This document shows positions 45,449 to 56,920 of a stretch of 64,000 bases of DNA, piece by piece. Source of the DNA: Adiantum capillus-veneris (lineage: Eukaryota; Streptophyta; Polypodiopsida; Polypodiales; Pteridaceae); contig CM043970.1 of NCBI GenBank assembly GCA_014529385.2, positions 45,782,279 through 45,846,278 on the forward strand. Reading direction: 5' to 3'. The notes below the pieces were generated by a model. It saw only the letters and a list, made by a program, of their open reading frames with translations. It was not told the DNA's origin and ran no database searches. Both the position numbers and the translations under genes were made by a program. How positions within the stretch are numbered: the first letter of the stretch is position 1; every line of letters starts with the position of its first letter.

Positions 45449-48400
45449 CTAGTTGACCACCTTTGTAAACATGTCTGCAGGATTTTCACTTGTATGCACC
45501 TTTTCTAGCTTTAGTTGTCCCTCTTCCAAAAGAGTGCGTATGAAGTGATATCTCACCTCAATGTGCTTTGTCCTTGAATGAAAGGCCGAGTTCTTCGCAA
45601 GATGGATAGCGCTTTGGCTATCACTGTACAAGACACAATTGTCTTGTTTGAATCCAAGCTCTTCTAAGAATCTGTGAAGCCACAGAATTTCTTTGCTTGC
45701 CTCCGTCATTGCTACATACTCTGCTTCCGTGGTAGAAAGTGAAACCACTTTCTGCAGCTTTGAAGCCCAGCTTACTGCTGTGCCTCCAATCGTGAACACA
45801 TAGCCAGTAGTGCTCCTTCGAGTATCTTTGTCACCTGCCATATCTGCATCAGCATACCCTTCTAGAAAAATATCAGTTCCTCCAAAATACAAAGCATTTG
45901 TTGTTGTCCCTTTTAGATACCTAAGTATCCACTTCACAGCTTGCCAATGCTCTTTACCTGGGTTGTCCATGAACCTACTCACAACTCCCACTGCATGTGC
46001 AATGTCTGGCCTTGTCCAGACCATAGCATACATTAGAGAACCTACCGCTGCAGCATATGGAACTTTAGACATATAGGCTATCTCTTCTTGTGTCTTTGGA
46101 CACATATCCTTCGTTAGTTTAAAATGACCAGCCAAAGGTGTAGAAACTGGTTTTGCATTTTGCATTGCAAACCTTTCTAGTGCCTTCTTGATGTAATCTT
46201 CTTGAGATAGCTTTATTGTCTTCTTCGTCCTGTCCCTTGATATTTTCATACCAAGTATCCTCTTTGCAGCACCTAAATCTTTCATTGAAAAAGATTTGGA
46301 CAGCTCCTCTTTTAGGTCTTTGATGTCCTACATGTTAGCACTTGCAATCAACATGTCATCAACATACAACATTAGGATGATGAATTTCCCATCTCCCAAA
46401 TTTTTCGTGTAGACGCAGTGATCCGAGTGGCATCTTGTGAATCCATGATCCAACATCCATCGATCAAACTTCAAGTACCATTGTCTTGATGCTTGCTTTA
46501 AACCATACAAGCTCTTCTTTAATCTGCAAACCATTTTCTCCTTACCTTTTACTTCATACCCCTTTGGTTGAAGCATGTAGATTTCCTCCTCTAAGTCACC
46601 GTGAGGGAATGCCGTATTTACATCCATTTGCTCGAGATTTAGATCATGAGCAGCCACAAGGCTTAAGACAAGCCTAATTGAGTTCATTTTTACAACATGA
46701 GAAAATATTTCATTGAAGTCAATACCTTTCTTTTGAGAAAAACCTTTTACCACAAGCCTAAACTTGTACCTTTTCTTCCCACCTTCTTATTCCTTTAGCT
46801 TGTACACCCATTTGTTTTGAAGTGCCCGCTTACCTTTAGGCATCTCAACCAACTCCCATGTTTGGTTGCGATGTAGTGAGTCCATCTCCACTTGCATGCT
46901 CTTCGCCCATTCTTCTTTGGATTCATGTTGCATAGCTTCTTCATATGATTCCAGCTCTCCAGAATCTGAGATCAAGAGATTGTTGAAGGAAGGAACAAAC
47001 CTTTCTGGAGGTCTACTTGCTCTTGTAGATCTTCGGGGAATAGGTTGAGGCTCCTCATTTGGTTGGCGTTGTTGCACATTGTCACCGTTTGCAGTCCTTG
47101 AGTCTTCACCGTCCTCAAGCTCCATGTACTCATCACTTGTTTCTTTTGTTTGTTTTCTTTCCAAGTAATCTTTGTACATATTTTGTTCGTTAGAAATTAC
47201 ATCCCTACTCCTTAATATTTTACCATCTTCAGGATTCCATAGGCGATACCCAAAGTCTCCTTCTCCATAGCCAATGAAGAAACACTTTTTGGACTTTGCA
47301 TCTAACTTTGATCTTAGGCTTCTATCTATGTGTATGAAAGCCTCACACCCAAACACTTTGAGAAATGCATAATTCACCGGTTTACCTGTCCATGCCTCTT
47401 CTGGAACTCCCCCATCCAATGCCGTTGAGGGTGACCGATTGATTAAGTACACAGACGTACTTATAGCTTCCGCCCAAAGCTCAAGCAGTAGGCCTGCATG
47501 TAGCCGCATGCTTCGTGCTCGTTCCATGATTGTCCTGTTCATCCTTTCCGAAATCCCATTTTGTTGAGGTGTCCTTGGGGTTGTCCTTTGCCTCCGAATG
47601 CCATTGCTAGCACAAAAGCTTTCAAAAGCTTGGCTGCAATATTCGCCTCCATTGTCGGATCTGAGGCATTTAACCTTGGTACCTGTTTCATTCTCCACAA
47701 AGGCTTTCCACCTTTGAAATATGGAAAATACATCGGATTTATTCTTCATGACATAAACCCATGTTTTTCTAGTCGCATCGTCTATGAATGTTACATAGTA
47801 CAATGAGCCACCAAGTGATGACGTACTTGCAGGACCCCAAACATCAGAATGAACTAACTCAAGTTTTTTATTTTTTCTTTCATTTCCTGATTTTTAAAAT
47901 TTTACCCTCTTTTGTTTACCATAAACACAATCTTCACAGAACTCTAAGTCCACTTCTTTCAAACCTGGTAGAAGCTTCTTTGTTTGAAGGATTTGCATTC
48001 CTTTGGCACTCATATGCCCAAGTCGGTAGTGCCACACCGCACTGTCAACTTCTGTAGTTGCTGCACAAGCTGAAGGTTGCGTGCTAATAGTACACAAGTA
48101 AAGTGTACCGACTTTTTCACCCTTGGCAACCACCAAAGATCCCTTTGAGATCTTCCACCGTTTGTTTCCGAATGCAATTTTGTGACCTTCATCGTCCAAT
48201 TGTCCTGTAGAGATCAAATTTTTGCGAAGAGAAGGAACATGCCTAACATCTTTAAGCTTCCATTCATTTCCGTTAGCAGTTTTGACAGAAATTGTACCTT
48301 TGCCGACAATCTCACAAGCTTCATCATCTCCCAAGTATACATACCCAAAATTACCTTTGGTGTAGTCTTGGAAATGTCGCTTGTGTGGTGTCGCATGGAA

Positions 48401-49285
48401 TGAAACCCCGGAATCTACTATCCAGGAATTAGACACATTGTCTAATGAGAGAATTAGAGCATCTTGCTCTACTTTACCTGCCACATTGGCCTCCGATGTT
48501 GGCTTGTTGTCTTGAGACTCTGTCTCCTTCTTCTTCTTGGACCAGCAATCCTTCTTGACGTGGCCCTTCTTGCCGCAGTTCCAACATTCAAGAACTGACT
48601 TTGTGCGTGACTTGCTCCGCCTTGAGCGATCACGACCCTTTTGGTTTTTGAACCTCTCCTTAAGCCTTCCTCTTGTTTCCACTGATAGTGCAGCACTTGA
48701 TGATTCTCCTGTGCTTCTCCTTCGTATTTCCTCGCTTAGGAGAACACCCATAACATCATCAAACTTAAGAGTATTTGTGCCAGAGATAGAATTACTTACA
48801 GCCATCACAATGCTGTCCCAACTATCCGGTAGAGATGATAGTATAAGGAGAGTTCGCACTTCGTCATCGAAATTGATTTTCATTGATCGAAGTTGACTTA
48901 TGTTTGTGTTAAAGTCATTTAGGTGTTCTGCAACTGAACCATTCTTTGCCATCTTTAGATTGAACAAGCGCTTCATAAGAAATACCTTATTGGATGCCGA
49001 TGGTTTCTCGTAGAAGTCGTCAAGTGACTTCATCAAGTCCTCCGTGGTCTTCATCTCCGAAACATTGAAGGCCACCGTTAACGCCAAGCTTAACCGGATT
49101 GTTCCCAGTGCTTTTCGATCAAGGACAATCCATGCTTCATCTGCCATTGTTGCGGGCTTCTTCGCAAGACCGCCTAGTGGCAAATAGAGATCCTTCTGAT
49201 AGAGATAGTCTTCAATCTGCATCTTCCAATGTTGGTAGTTTTTGCCGTTGAACTTCTCAATATTGAGCTTCCCTTCCTCCGCCAT
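45449..49285 (-). pseudogene. Copia-2 gag-pol polyprotein, three nonsense codons
   Basis: The ATG is at 49285 (MAEEGKLNIEKFNG). Four consecutive pieces are open: gag to GAG-pre-integrase (to 47894), integrase (47803-46787), RT first part (46753-46328) and RT end plus RNase H (46285-45449). They are in one frame and separated by stops at 47894 (CAA to TAA), 46787 (GAA to TAA) and 46328 (CAG to TAG), judged against Copia-1. Domains are those listed for Copia-1; the zinc knuckle and the RT motif LYVDDMLIA are intact. The protease site reads DSGVSFHAT, with Ala changed to Val next to the catalytic triad. It cannot make a full polyprotein. Confidence 0.9.
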
Positions 49286-49358
49286 AACTCCCACTCAATT
49301 CAAGGAATCCTTTCCTTCAGATAATTTAGCTACGAGCAAACCTTGCTCTGATACCAGT

Positions 49359-50172
49359 TGTTAGGAAATAAGACGTAGCTAAATAGATAATTGAGTAGAT
49401 TACTTAATGGAGAGAGACAGATTTATATATACGAGATTATAGAGTAGAGAGAGAGAGAGAGAGAGAGAGTACACACGATATACGTGGTTCACCCAATGTG
49501 GGCTACATCCACGGGAAAGCAGCAACTCAATGGTTTTAGTACTTCAAAACAAGAAGTAGTTTACAAAGGGATTATACCCTTAATGGAGCTCCCGCCTTGC
49601 TTCACTCTCACCACCTCACACTCACCTTGTTGCATCAACTTCACACTATGAAATATGTGTAGAAATGGTCTCCTTTTATAGGCCAAAAGGGCTGCCCTCT
49701 CTTATGAGAGACAGCTATGTGTAGCCGTCCTTGTGCGAATAAGTCCAAATCGGACCCTCCAATCCGCCCATGTGTGGCCGCTCTTGAAAAGACAAGTCCG
49801 CTTTTGAATTCGGCCACCGGCCACCGGCCATTGACTCCTGACCACCGGCCATCGGCCATTGACTTCCGACCACCGGCCATCGGCCATTGACTACCGGCCA
49901 CCGGCCAACCGACCGGTTGTTTTCCGACCACTTTCCGACCGCCGTCCGGCCATAATATTCCGACGAAAAGGGATATTCCGGCGAAAAAAAGTCTCGGGGG
50001 CCTCCGCCCCCGAGGCCTTTAAAGTTGCCCCTGATTCTTGTCCGTGAAAATTTTGGTTTCCGGTGAGTGATTTTCCTTCACGCACGATGGCTTCTCCTCA
50101 TAATGGGGACCTTACAAATGTGCGCTTTTACCACAGAAAATTACAAGGGTAAATCAGGCTCCATACTTAACA
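49359..50172 (-). mobile_element. 5' LTR of Copia-2
   Basis: 814 bp, TG...CA ends, with TATAAAAGGA on the minus strand at 49671-49680 and the initiator-Met PBS (minus strand TGGTATCAGAGC) one base inside at about 49346-49357. It differs from the 3' LTR by a modest number of substitutions and repeat-unit indels, so insertion is old enough for visible divergence. AACAT follows at 50173. Confidence 0.95.
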
Positions 50173-50177
50173 AACAT

Positions 50178-50459
50178 AAACAAAGGTTACCTTGGGTTAT
50201 CTTCACCAACGACGTATTACGAACGCACGCAGGTTGTGTATTTCTATACCCTCGTTTGTGTTTTAAGTGAGAATTTGTGTGATCTCACCTTACGTTGGGA
50301 GATTCTTGTGTTCCAAACTCTATTATTCAAAGGGAGAATTTATGTGACTACATCCTCTATGTATGGGGGAGGCAATTGTGCACCTCATGAGGCCTTGTGT
50401 GTTTTGAGGAGAGGATGTTCTATGTGAGTGCTACATTACAAAACCCACAAGGGGAGGGT
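50178..50459 (+). pseudogene. 3' internal remnant of copia G
   Basis: The sequence after Copia-2 continues copia G. No pol motif is recognised, so most of pol has been lost. The last bases before the LTR are a purine tract, AAGGGGAGGG (about 50449-50458). Confidence 0.4.
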
Positions 50460-50738
50460 TGTTAGGGTTGTGGATTTTGTGGCACCTCACACCAATAAGA
50501 AAACCCCCTATTCTAGAAGTCATGTGAAATATGTGTGTCCCTTTATGAAGGCAAGAGGTGTGTGTTAGTAAGAAGCTTGTGTAGAAAGCAAGATCCATGT
50601 GACAAGCATGTATAAAAGCAGCTCTTTATATTCTCTTTTTGTGTACCACAAACAACCTATTTTGCATCTACTCTAGTGTCTCTCTCTTAAACTCTACACT
50701 AGTGCCATGAATGGTACACTAATCTACCCTCCTTAACA
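50460..50738 (+). mobile_element. 3' LTR of copia G
   Basis: 279 bp from TGTTAGGGTTGTGG to ACCCTCCTTAACA after a polypurine tract. Most of it matches 41922-42209, including GTATAAAAGC (about 50610) and CAAACAACCTATTTTGCATC. The pair brackets Copia-2 and the copia G gag. Confidence 0.8.
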
Positions 50739-50897
50739 TCACATATGATTTTTTTTGAAGTGTCGTAAAATCCATGTTCTTGAACTTTTATCATGATAAG
50801 AGACCAACTGAATGAGAAAGAAAGCTTGTCTTACTCACAATTGTTGTATTACTAGGAGTATTGCTATGGTTTTGAATGAGAACATGGTGATCGTGAA

Positions 50898-50948
<51 letters not shown>

Positions 50949-52560
50949 ATTTGACGATGGTTTTTACATCTCCATGTTTATAAGCTAGACAGGAGCAAAA
51001 GAAGTAGCTCTCACAAGAAGATGTGAACCGATCTCCACTTACAAATTTACTCACCCTTGCACACATAAAACTCCATTTTTACTCAATTAGCTTCCCTCTC
51101 ATTACCATAGCTCCAATACTCAACTAGCTTTCCTCTTATTACCATTGTCCCATAATCAATCGCACTCAAGAAAATAAAAACACCACTAAATTCTGAAGAA
51201 ACTAAAACTAAGAAAAGCCCCTGCACTTTCCATCGTAAAAATTATAAGCTCACACAATCTCAACCTCCCTTGCATATAAGAAACAGGGCTTCATAGCTTC
51301 TCCCAACCATGTACACAAACTCATCAAAAACCACCTCAATGAAAACATAATACAAAAATCATAATCTTCAGCAAAAATGTTGAGTAAAACCTCGGAGAAA
51401 ATGGGAAAATGCCCTCATTCACATATATAACAATGGGCTTTTACTACCAAACCTGAGTCGTAGATATGCATAAAAGAAAGCTTCACGTCACATAGCTTCT
51501 GTCACCAATCAACATTAGAAAAGATAAAAGTACAGAGGTCATGACCCTCTTGAGAAGAGAGATAACCTCACCTCAAGTTGGAAGACCCTTGGACGCACAC
51601 ATGGACATCTCTCTTACACAACCTTATACCCACCACCATAGGCTACAGCAACAAGGGCTTCCTTCCTCACCTCACTCTAAACCAAAAGTTGATAAAGTTG
51701 AAAAAGTTCCATTTTCTACATATTTTTTCAATATTTGTCACCTTTTCAAGACACGATTATCACGCATGCATAAAGGCAATTAGTACACCCCGCCTTTGTA
51801 CATTTTGTACGTTATTTACATCCATGAAATCCAAAAGCATTCAAAAACATCAAAGTCTTTGGGATCACCCGCACCATTATATAAACGTGTATATGTCACA
51901 ACTATGCATACACATGCATACACACGTGTAGGAGTGCAAGAGACAATGAGAGCTTGAACACACACCCCTTCTAGAATAAAGTGCTACACTGGGAGAAGGC
52001 AAGGTAAGACACCCCATTTGCTAACAAAACCCCCCACATGAGTGCCTCAATGTACCCATGTGAAGCTATTTTCTAGATTTCTACAACTATAATTAAATAA
52101 ACGAATATAAATACACGCATATTTAGAAATACATACATATATACATCACCCTTATCTTGCTCTACCAAAAAATGTGATGTGCTTAGCATGGCATATATGA
52201 CATCAACCTAGTTGGCATGACTAGATACCTAAAGTGAACCTATTTTGCAATCACAAGACCAGTGCACATAGCGCAATGATTTACATGGTAAGTTCTCATT
52301 GAAGTTATAATCATGGTGTCCTCTACACATTCCTGTACAGACGTACCTTATTAGCATAACACACATGCTACATTCTGAGAGTTTGGTAAATTGCTTACAT
52401 GTAACGCATTGGGAAAAGCTCTTGTCAATGATAAAACAAAGGTGTGATAAATTTGTGGTGCCCTTCCCTACCAGTTATACACAGCTTTAAGCAAGCAACC
52501 ACGTAGTGTCTCGCAATCTGACTTGCAGAAAAGGAAAGACAACTACCCAGATTGCAAAAC
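50739..52560. other. intergenic region, no gene recognised
   Basis: A (CT)n tract of about 22 units lies at 50901-50945. Short frames at 51541-51931 have no recognised motif and overlap in two phases without supporting features. Nothing else is supported. Confidence 0.5.
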
Positions 52561-53031
52561 AGTAAAGCCTAATCAAATGCTATGAAGGGAGTACACGCAA
52601 ATTGTCCTTGAACATTTGGCCAAGCATCGATGTTGCAAGGTACTAGAACCCTGAGACTCTATATTCAGCAAGCTTCCCTGCACAACTCCTACCAACTTTG
52701 TGGCCTGTTGGGCAATATCCGGAGCGGCATACTCCATAACAGTTGCATAATAAGCCGATACATTTTCAAGGAGTTTGTCTTGATCCGACATGCAAGCCAT
52801 AGTTTAGAGAATGTGCAACCTCATCCCCTGCTTTGAAGGCCCTCCTCAGGGTATACTCTACATGTCTGGAATGGCAAACTCCACAACACTCCATTACAAG
52901 CTGGTGCAATTTCATTGAATCTGTCTTGATGCACAAAGCATGAACCCGTCCACTGCTTCGAGCTTCATGGATGTGTTGAAGACTCCCTGGGAGTCGGGAC
53001 GCACCCACACAACACCGTAATCCTTGTATAC
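52561..53031 (-). other. probable 3' region of the PPR gene
   Basis: Two minus-strand frames without a shared motif follow the PPR stop. They look like chance or an old extension. This stretch would hold the 3' untranslated region and polyadenylation sites; I could not place a signal with confidence. Confidence 0.3.
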
Positions 53032-55224
53032 CTAGCTCAAACAATGATAAGAAAATTGGCTTCGCACAGGATGAGAATCATAATCTGGAAAATCTGCAAA
53101 TTCACCCATTGCTTTCAGCTTTGTGAATGCCCAACGGGCTTCCTCTTCATGGCCCTTGCCTGCAAGCATTTCCAGCAGCTTTGTGCAAAGACCTGAAGAT
53201 GGTTTCCGGCCCCCATCTAACATTTGCTTGCACAATTGCAGTGCATGCTCCAGCCGGCCTTCATTTCCCAAAGAGAAGATCAGAGGCATATAGGTTTCAC
53301 TATCAGGAACCAGCCCATTGTCCTCCATATCCTTTGATAGCTTAAAAGCCATTGCCCAGTCTCTTGAATTTGCATACCCTGCGATCAATTGATTGTAAGT
53401 GCTCACATTACGTGCACTGGACTTCATCTTGTCAAATATCTCCGTCGCAGATTTCATGTTGCCTTTCATGCAGAGCATATGGATAAGGTGATTACAGGTG
53501 TCGGTGCTTGGAAAAAAACCAATCTCAATCATATCATCAAAGAAACGAAGCGCTTGGAAAAGAGAACCAAACTTGCTAAGACATACAATAATGCTGTTGA
53601 ATGAGTGTTCATCTGGCCGATAGCCAAGTTCTCGTATAGAATAGAAGATTTTGAGAGCCCCATCCACATTACCCGCCTCAGTAATTGACTTCACAAGACC
53701 ACTTAATTTAGATGCATCCAGCCAGAATCCACATGCTCTTAAGTTCTTCACAAAATCATTAATCTGATCAATCTCACCCATCTTAACAAAACTCTGAAGC
53801 AGGGCATCAACGGCAGCATTATGAGCTCCTTCTTGTCTTTTTGTGATGTCTAGCACTAGTTTGCAAGCAGTATCCACATTACCTCCACTCACAAGCCACT
53901 CCACAGCAGTCGCATGAGCATGACCGTCTTCTCCATCCATTAATGCCATATCATCAATGAACACATGAAGGTCAGATATCCGACCTTTTCGCCCAAGTGC
54001 AATCACAATGGTGCTGTATGTGACATTGTCTGCTTGCAAGCCAGCTGTTCCAATCTGACGATAGACCCGCAAAGCTAAATCTAGCTCTCCAGCCTTGCCT
54101 AGCGCATAGATAAGTGCATTACATGTGGCAAGGGTCATGCTAAACTTCTTATCCAAGGCCTCTTGGAAAAGCTTGTAAGCATCCACAGCATCAGCACCTC
54201 TGAGATGTGTCTGAATAAGGGCAGCATACGTGTAGCCATCTGGGTCCAAACCACATTCGAGCATATCATTGAAGAGCCGGGTAACCATATGCAGATTTTT
54301 TGTGCGACCAAAAAGGTTTATAATAATGTTATATCCAGTTTTATCCAGGTAGCAACCACTCATTCGCATCTCAAAATAGACTTCTCGAGCTTTGTCGGTA
54401 TATCCATGTTTGGCAAGTATGTCAATGATGCAACTGTATGTGACAACTCCAGGCACCCAATCCTTCTCTCGCATTTGATTGTAAAGATCTAGAACCTTAT
54501 TGGGTTGTTGTGCTTTGCTAAAACCTTTGATGAGAGTGCAAAGGGTGACCTTGTCCGGTTGGCAGCCATCCTTCGCCATTTCCTCTTGCAAGAGTGCCAA
54601 AACCATGGCGCCTTTGCGACCCGCCAAGACTCCGAATAATGCATTATATGAAATTGTAGTGTGTTGATAACCTGGCCGCTGTTTTGCCCAGTCGAAAACC
54701 TGCATACACAGATCGGGGTCTTGCATTGCCTTGAGGACGTTGCATATGTGAAATGGTGTCAACTCTGGGACTTTTGAACTAAACTCCTGCTGTGTATCAG
54801 GACACCAGCCTTTCTGCATAATGGAGGCTGCAATGTCATGGGACAAAGCGCTTTCTGCCATGCGCTGCTTACGTGATAGCACAGATGGGTCAACAGAAGA
54901 AGACGATACTGATGATGAAGATGATGATGCAGCGGGAAAATCCTCATACCTGCATTCATCAGAGCTAGACCAGCCCCAGCAACTCTGGAAAATCTTGATC
55001 GGATCTGTGTCTGCATCTTGTTCTTCATAGCCATAGCCGGAAATAGGGTTAACTAAAATGCGGCATTTGGTGGTAATCAAGCTTGTGATATCGTCCAGCC
55101 CAAGCACTTCAAACGGTTCAGCTTCTTGCTCCTGAGGCAAGCTGTTCTGTGAAGAAAATTGCCGCGCAGAAGAAGCCCAGCCTTGCCTGACAACAGCTCG
55201 CAGGCGACCGATGCCACGGCCCAT
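53032..55224 (-). CDS. P-class pentatricopeptide repeat protein, probably organellar
   Basis: A 730-codon intronless frame starts at ATG 55224 and ends with TAG at 53032. Residues 1-50 are Arg/Ser-rich (GRLRAVVRQGW, SSARQFSSQ) and look like a mitochondrial or plastid transit peptide. A poly-Ser stretch lies at about 99-113. About 14 PPR units of 35 residues run from about 192 to 700, with typical patterns such as VTYSCIIDILAKHGYTDKAREVYFEMRMSGC, YNIIINLFGRTKN, and HSFNSIIVCLSKFGSLFQALRFFDDM. No E, E+ or DYW domain and no SMR domain follows, so it is a P-class protein, expected to bind organelle RNA and act in its processing, stability or translation. The target is unknown. It is the only gene in the window with a clean long frame and no transposon features. 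Confidence 0.9.
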   Translation of the reverse strand: MGRGIGRLRAVVRQGWASSARQFSSQNSLPQEQEAEPFEVLGLDDITSLITTKCRILVNPISGYGYEEQDADTDPIKIFQSCWGWSSSDECRYEDFPAASSSSSSVSSSSVDPSVLSRKQRMAESALSHDIAASIMQKGWCPDTQQEFSSKVPELTPFHICNVLKAMQDPDLCMQVFDWAKQRPGYQHTTISYNALFGVLAGRKGAMVLALLQEEMAKDGCQPDKVTLCTLIKGFSKAQQPNKVLDLYNQMREKDWVPGVVTYSCIIDILAKHGYTDKAREVYFEMRMSGCYLDKTGYNIIINLFGRTKNLHMVTRLFNDMLECGLDPDGYTYAALIQTHLRGADAVDAYKLFQEALDKKFSMTLATCNALIYALGKAGELDLALRVYRQIGTAGLQADNVTYSTIVIALGRKGRISDLHVFIDDMALMDGEDGHAHATAVEWLVSGGNVDTACKLVLDITKRQEGAHNAAVDALLQSFVKMGEIDQINDFVKNLRACGFWLDASKLSGLVKSITEAGNVDGALKIFYSIRELGYRPDEHSFNSIIVCLSKFGSLFQALRFFDDMIEIGFFPSTDTCNHLIHMLCMKGNMKSATEIFDKMKSSARNVSTYNQLIAGYANSRDWAMAFKLSKDMEDNGLVPDSETYMPLIFSLGNEGRLEHALQLCKQMLDGGRKPSSGLCTKLLEMLAGKGHEEEARWAFTKLKAMGEFADFPDYDSHPVRSQFSYHCLS

Positions 55225-55263
55225 TCAACCATCCGCGGTTATATGACCAACGTCCGACCGGCC

Positions 55264-55273
55264 AGTATATATT
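55264..55273 (-). promoter_or_regulatory. possible TATA box of the PPR gene
   Basis: On the minus strand AAATATATAC occurs about 45 bases before the start codon. If used, the 5' untranslated region would be very short, so another start site further upstream is equally possible. Confidence 0.3.
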
Positions 55274-55398
55274 TGCTGGTCGCATAGACATCGCTCAGAT
55301 TGTAAAGAGCCTTCTTTCACATCTGGGAAAGAAGGCTACCAGGCCCCTTATGCAACGTTCAGATTGCCTGCTCAATTAGCCAACACACGCGCGAGCGT

Positions 55399-55990
55399 TG
55401 TCATCGAATGATATGTGTTTGAAACGTGAGCCGGGGAGGCATGGGGCCTTTGGCTATGAGAGGTGAGAGAGAGAGAACAGTAGACATTGATAGCTTCGAA
55501 AATCATTGTAATCATTCATAAGTTGAATACAACTTAATCAATAGCCAAGGTGGGTCGTTAACGGCACCATCACTTGGATTAATCGGCCTTCCTCCTTCCT
55601 TGCCTGCTCTAGAGAGCTTCACACTCTCCTCTTCTTTCTTCTTCTCTTTCAACATGTCTCGTTCTTACTCCCTCATTCATGCAACAATCCCCTTCCCTTC
55701 TCTTCATGCCTTGTACTTGATTCACTAAGTCGACAGAGGGAGAGAGATTAGACGAGAGAGGGAAAAAGCTAGGTTCCCCTTCTTGCTCATGCTTCCCCCC
55801 CAAACTCCTACAATTTTCCTTGTTTTTCCTTTTGTTCATGCAAATTCCCTCCACTCTTCTATTTTTTAACTAAAAAAAATATCCCATTTGCTTGTCACGG
55901 TGACGTACACCGTGACAAGCCGCTTGGTGATGTGATAGGCCAGGGGTTCGAAGTGCGCCAAATCTGTCGCGAGTGGTACCAAACAAGGGT
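55399..55990 (-). mobile_element. LTR copy beside the PPR gene
   Basis: From TGTCATCGAATGATATG the sequence matches 59559-60425 in the same orientation: GGGGCCTTTGGCT, AACAxTAGACATTGATAGC, AATCAATAGCCAAGGTGG, TTCTTTCTTCTTCT, and CACCGTGACAAGCCGCTTGGTGATG. It would be the 3' LTR of the minus-strand element that spans to 60425. The right edge is uncertain, as similarity fades after about 55970. Its left edge lies 175 bp upstream of the PPR start codon, in the same transcriptional orientation. Confidence 0.7.
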
Positions 55991-56179
55991 GCCTTGGGAT
56001 GGCGATCGCTTTTCGCTTTATGCTCGAGCTCGTTCGAGCACTTCCCAACGTGGCCTAAGCTCCTTCGTCCCCCTCTCTCTGCATTGCTCGCTGCTTGCAT
56101 GCTGATCTCCTTCTTTTCTTCCCCTTTTGCACATTAAAACCCTCACTTTCTTAAATGGGCAGCCATAGATCCTTTCTAG

Positions 56180-56920
56180 TGGGCAGTCGACTCACCGTGG
56201 ATGGCCTTAAGCCCTCATAATACACCACTTTTGGCATACACATCAACCAAGCATTGCCAACACAACAAGGGTGGCCAAAGCTCCGCATGGCACAACATAG
56301 CATCCGCCTTCCCATTACCATGTTGGGCATTCCCCGCAATCAATGCTCTCCAAGAGACGACCTCTTGAATTCAAAGCTCATCAATAACTTTATGTGCTTT
56401 CGTAAGGGCATTACATTTGACATACATAACTTCCAAAGCATTACTAAGTGAAGCATCTTTCTGTGGCATTTTCCATAGCCAATGCATTGCGAAATCACCA
56501 CATTAGATATATATCTCGACCTCGGTAGTGCCGAGCACAGGTCCATCAACATACCCCGCTATCAATGCACTGTTAGAGATGACATTTTGGACTAGGTGCT
56601 CCTTAAGCACTTATTGTTCTATGAAGTGCACCATATTTGGCATACATATCAATGAACTTGCTTGTTACTAAGAACTGGTCACTGCTCAATAAACATATAG
56701 TCCTCAAATAAACTTAATTTGCATCATGTACTTCTTTTTCCTTATCATAAAAGTGGAGCGACACGGCTGCGTCCGTTGTGGCAAGTGGCGGTTGGGTGGC
56801 AAAAAGGTGAGCCCTTTCAAGACCCACTATCTTCGTAGATGATACTCTATCCTTAGACATACAATGTGCCACCCTGCAATAGTGTGCGAAATCCATCCAT
56901 GGAATTGCATCTTTGGCTTT
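56180..56920 (-). pseudogene. degenerate PLS-class PPR fragment
   Basis: Minus-strand frames read, right to left, AHYCRVAHCMSKDRVSSTK, TSKFIDMYAKYGALH, a VVSWRALIAGNAQHGNGKA segment and CWQCLVDVYAKSGVL, with stops and frameshifts between. The phrases F-I-D-M-Y-A-K-x-G and V-V-S-W-x-A-L-I-A-G-x-A-Q-H-G are hallmarks of plant PLS-type (E/DYW) PPR proteins. It differs in class from the intact gene at 53032, so it is not a copy of that gene. It lies between the 55399 LTR copy and the internal coding remnant at 57343 of the same element. Confidence 0.65.

Noticed and set aside
50791-51066. Possible gene near the (CT)n tract at 50901
   Set aside because: The frame consists largely of Arg-Glu repeat from the microsatellite.
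53127-54492. Plus-strand frames over the PPR gene
   Set aside because: They are shadows of the minus-strand PPR coding sequence; no plant gene signal supports them.
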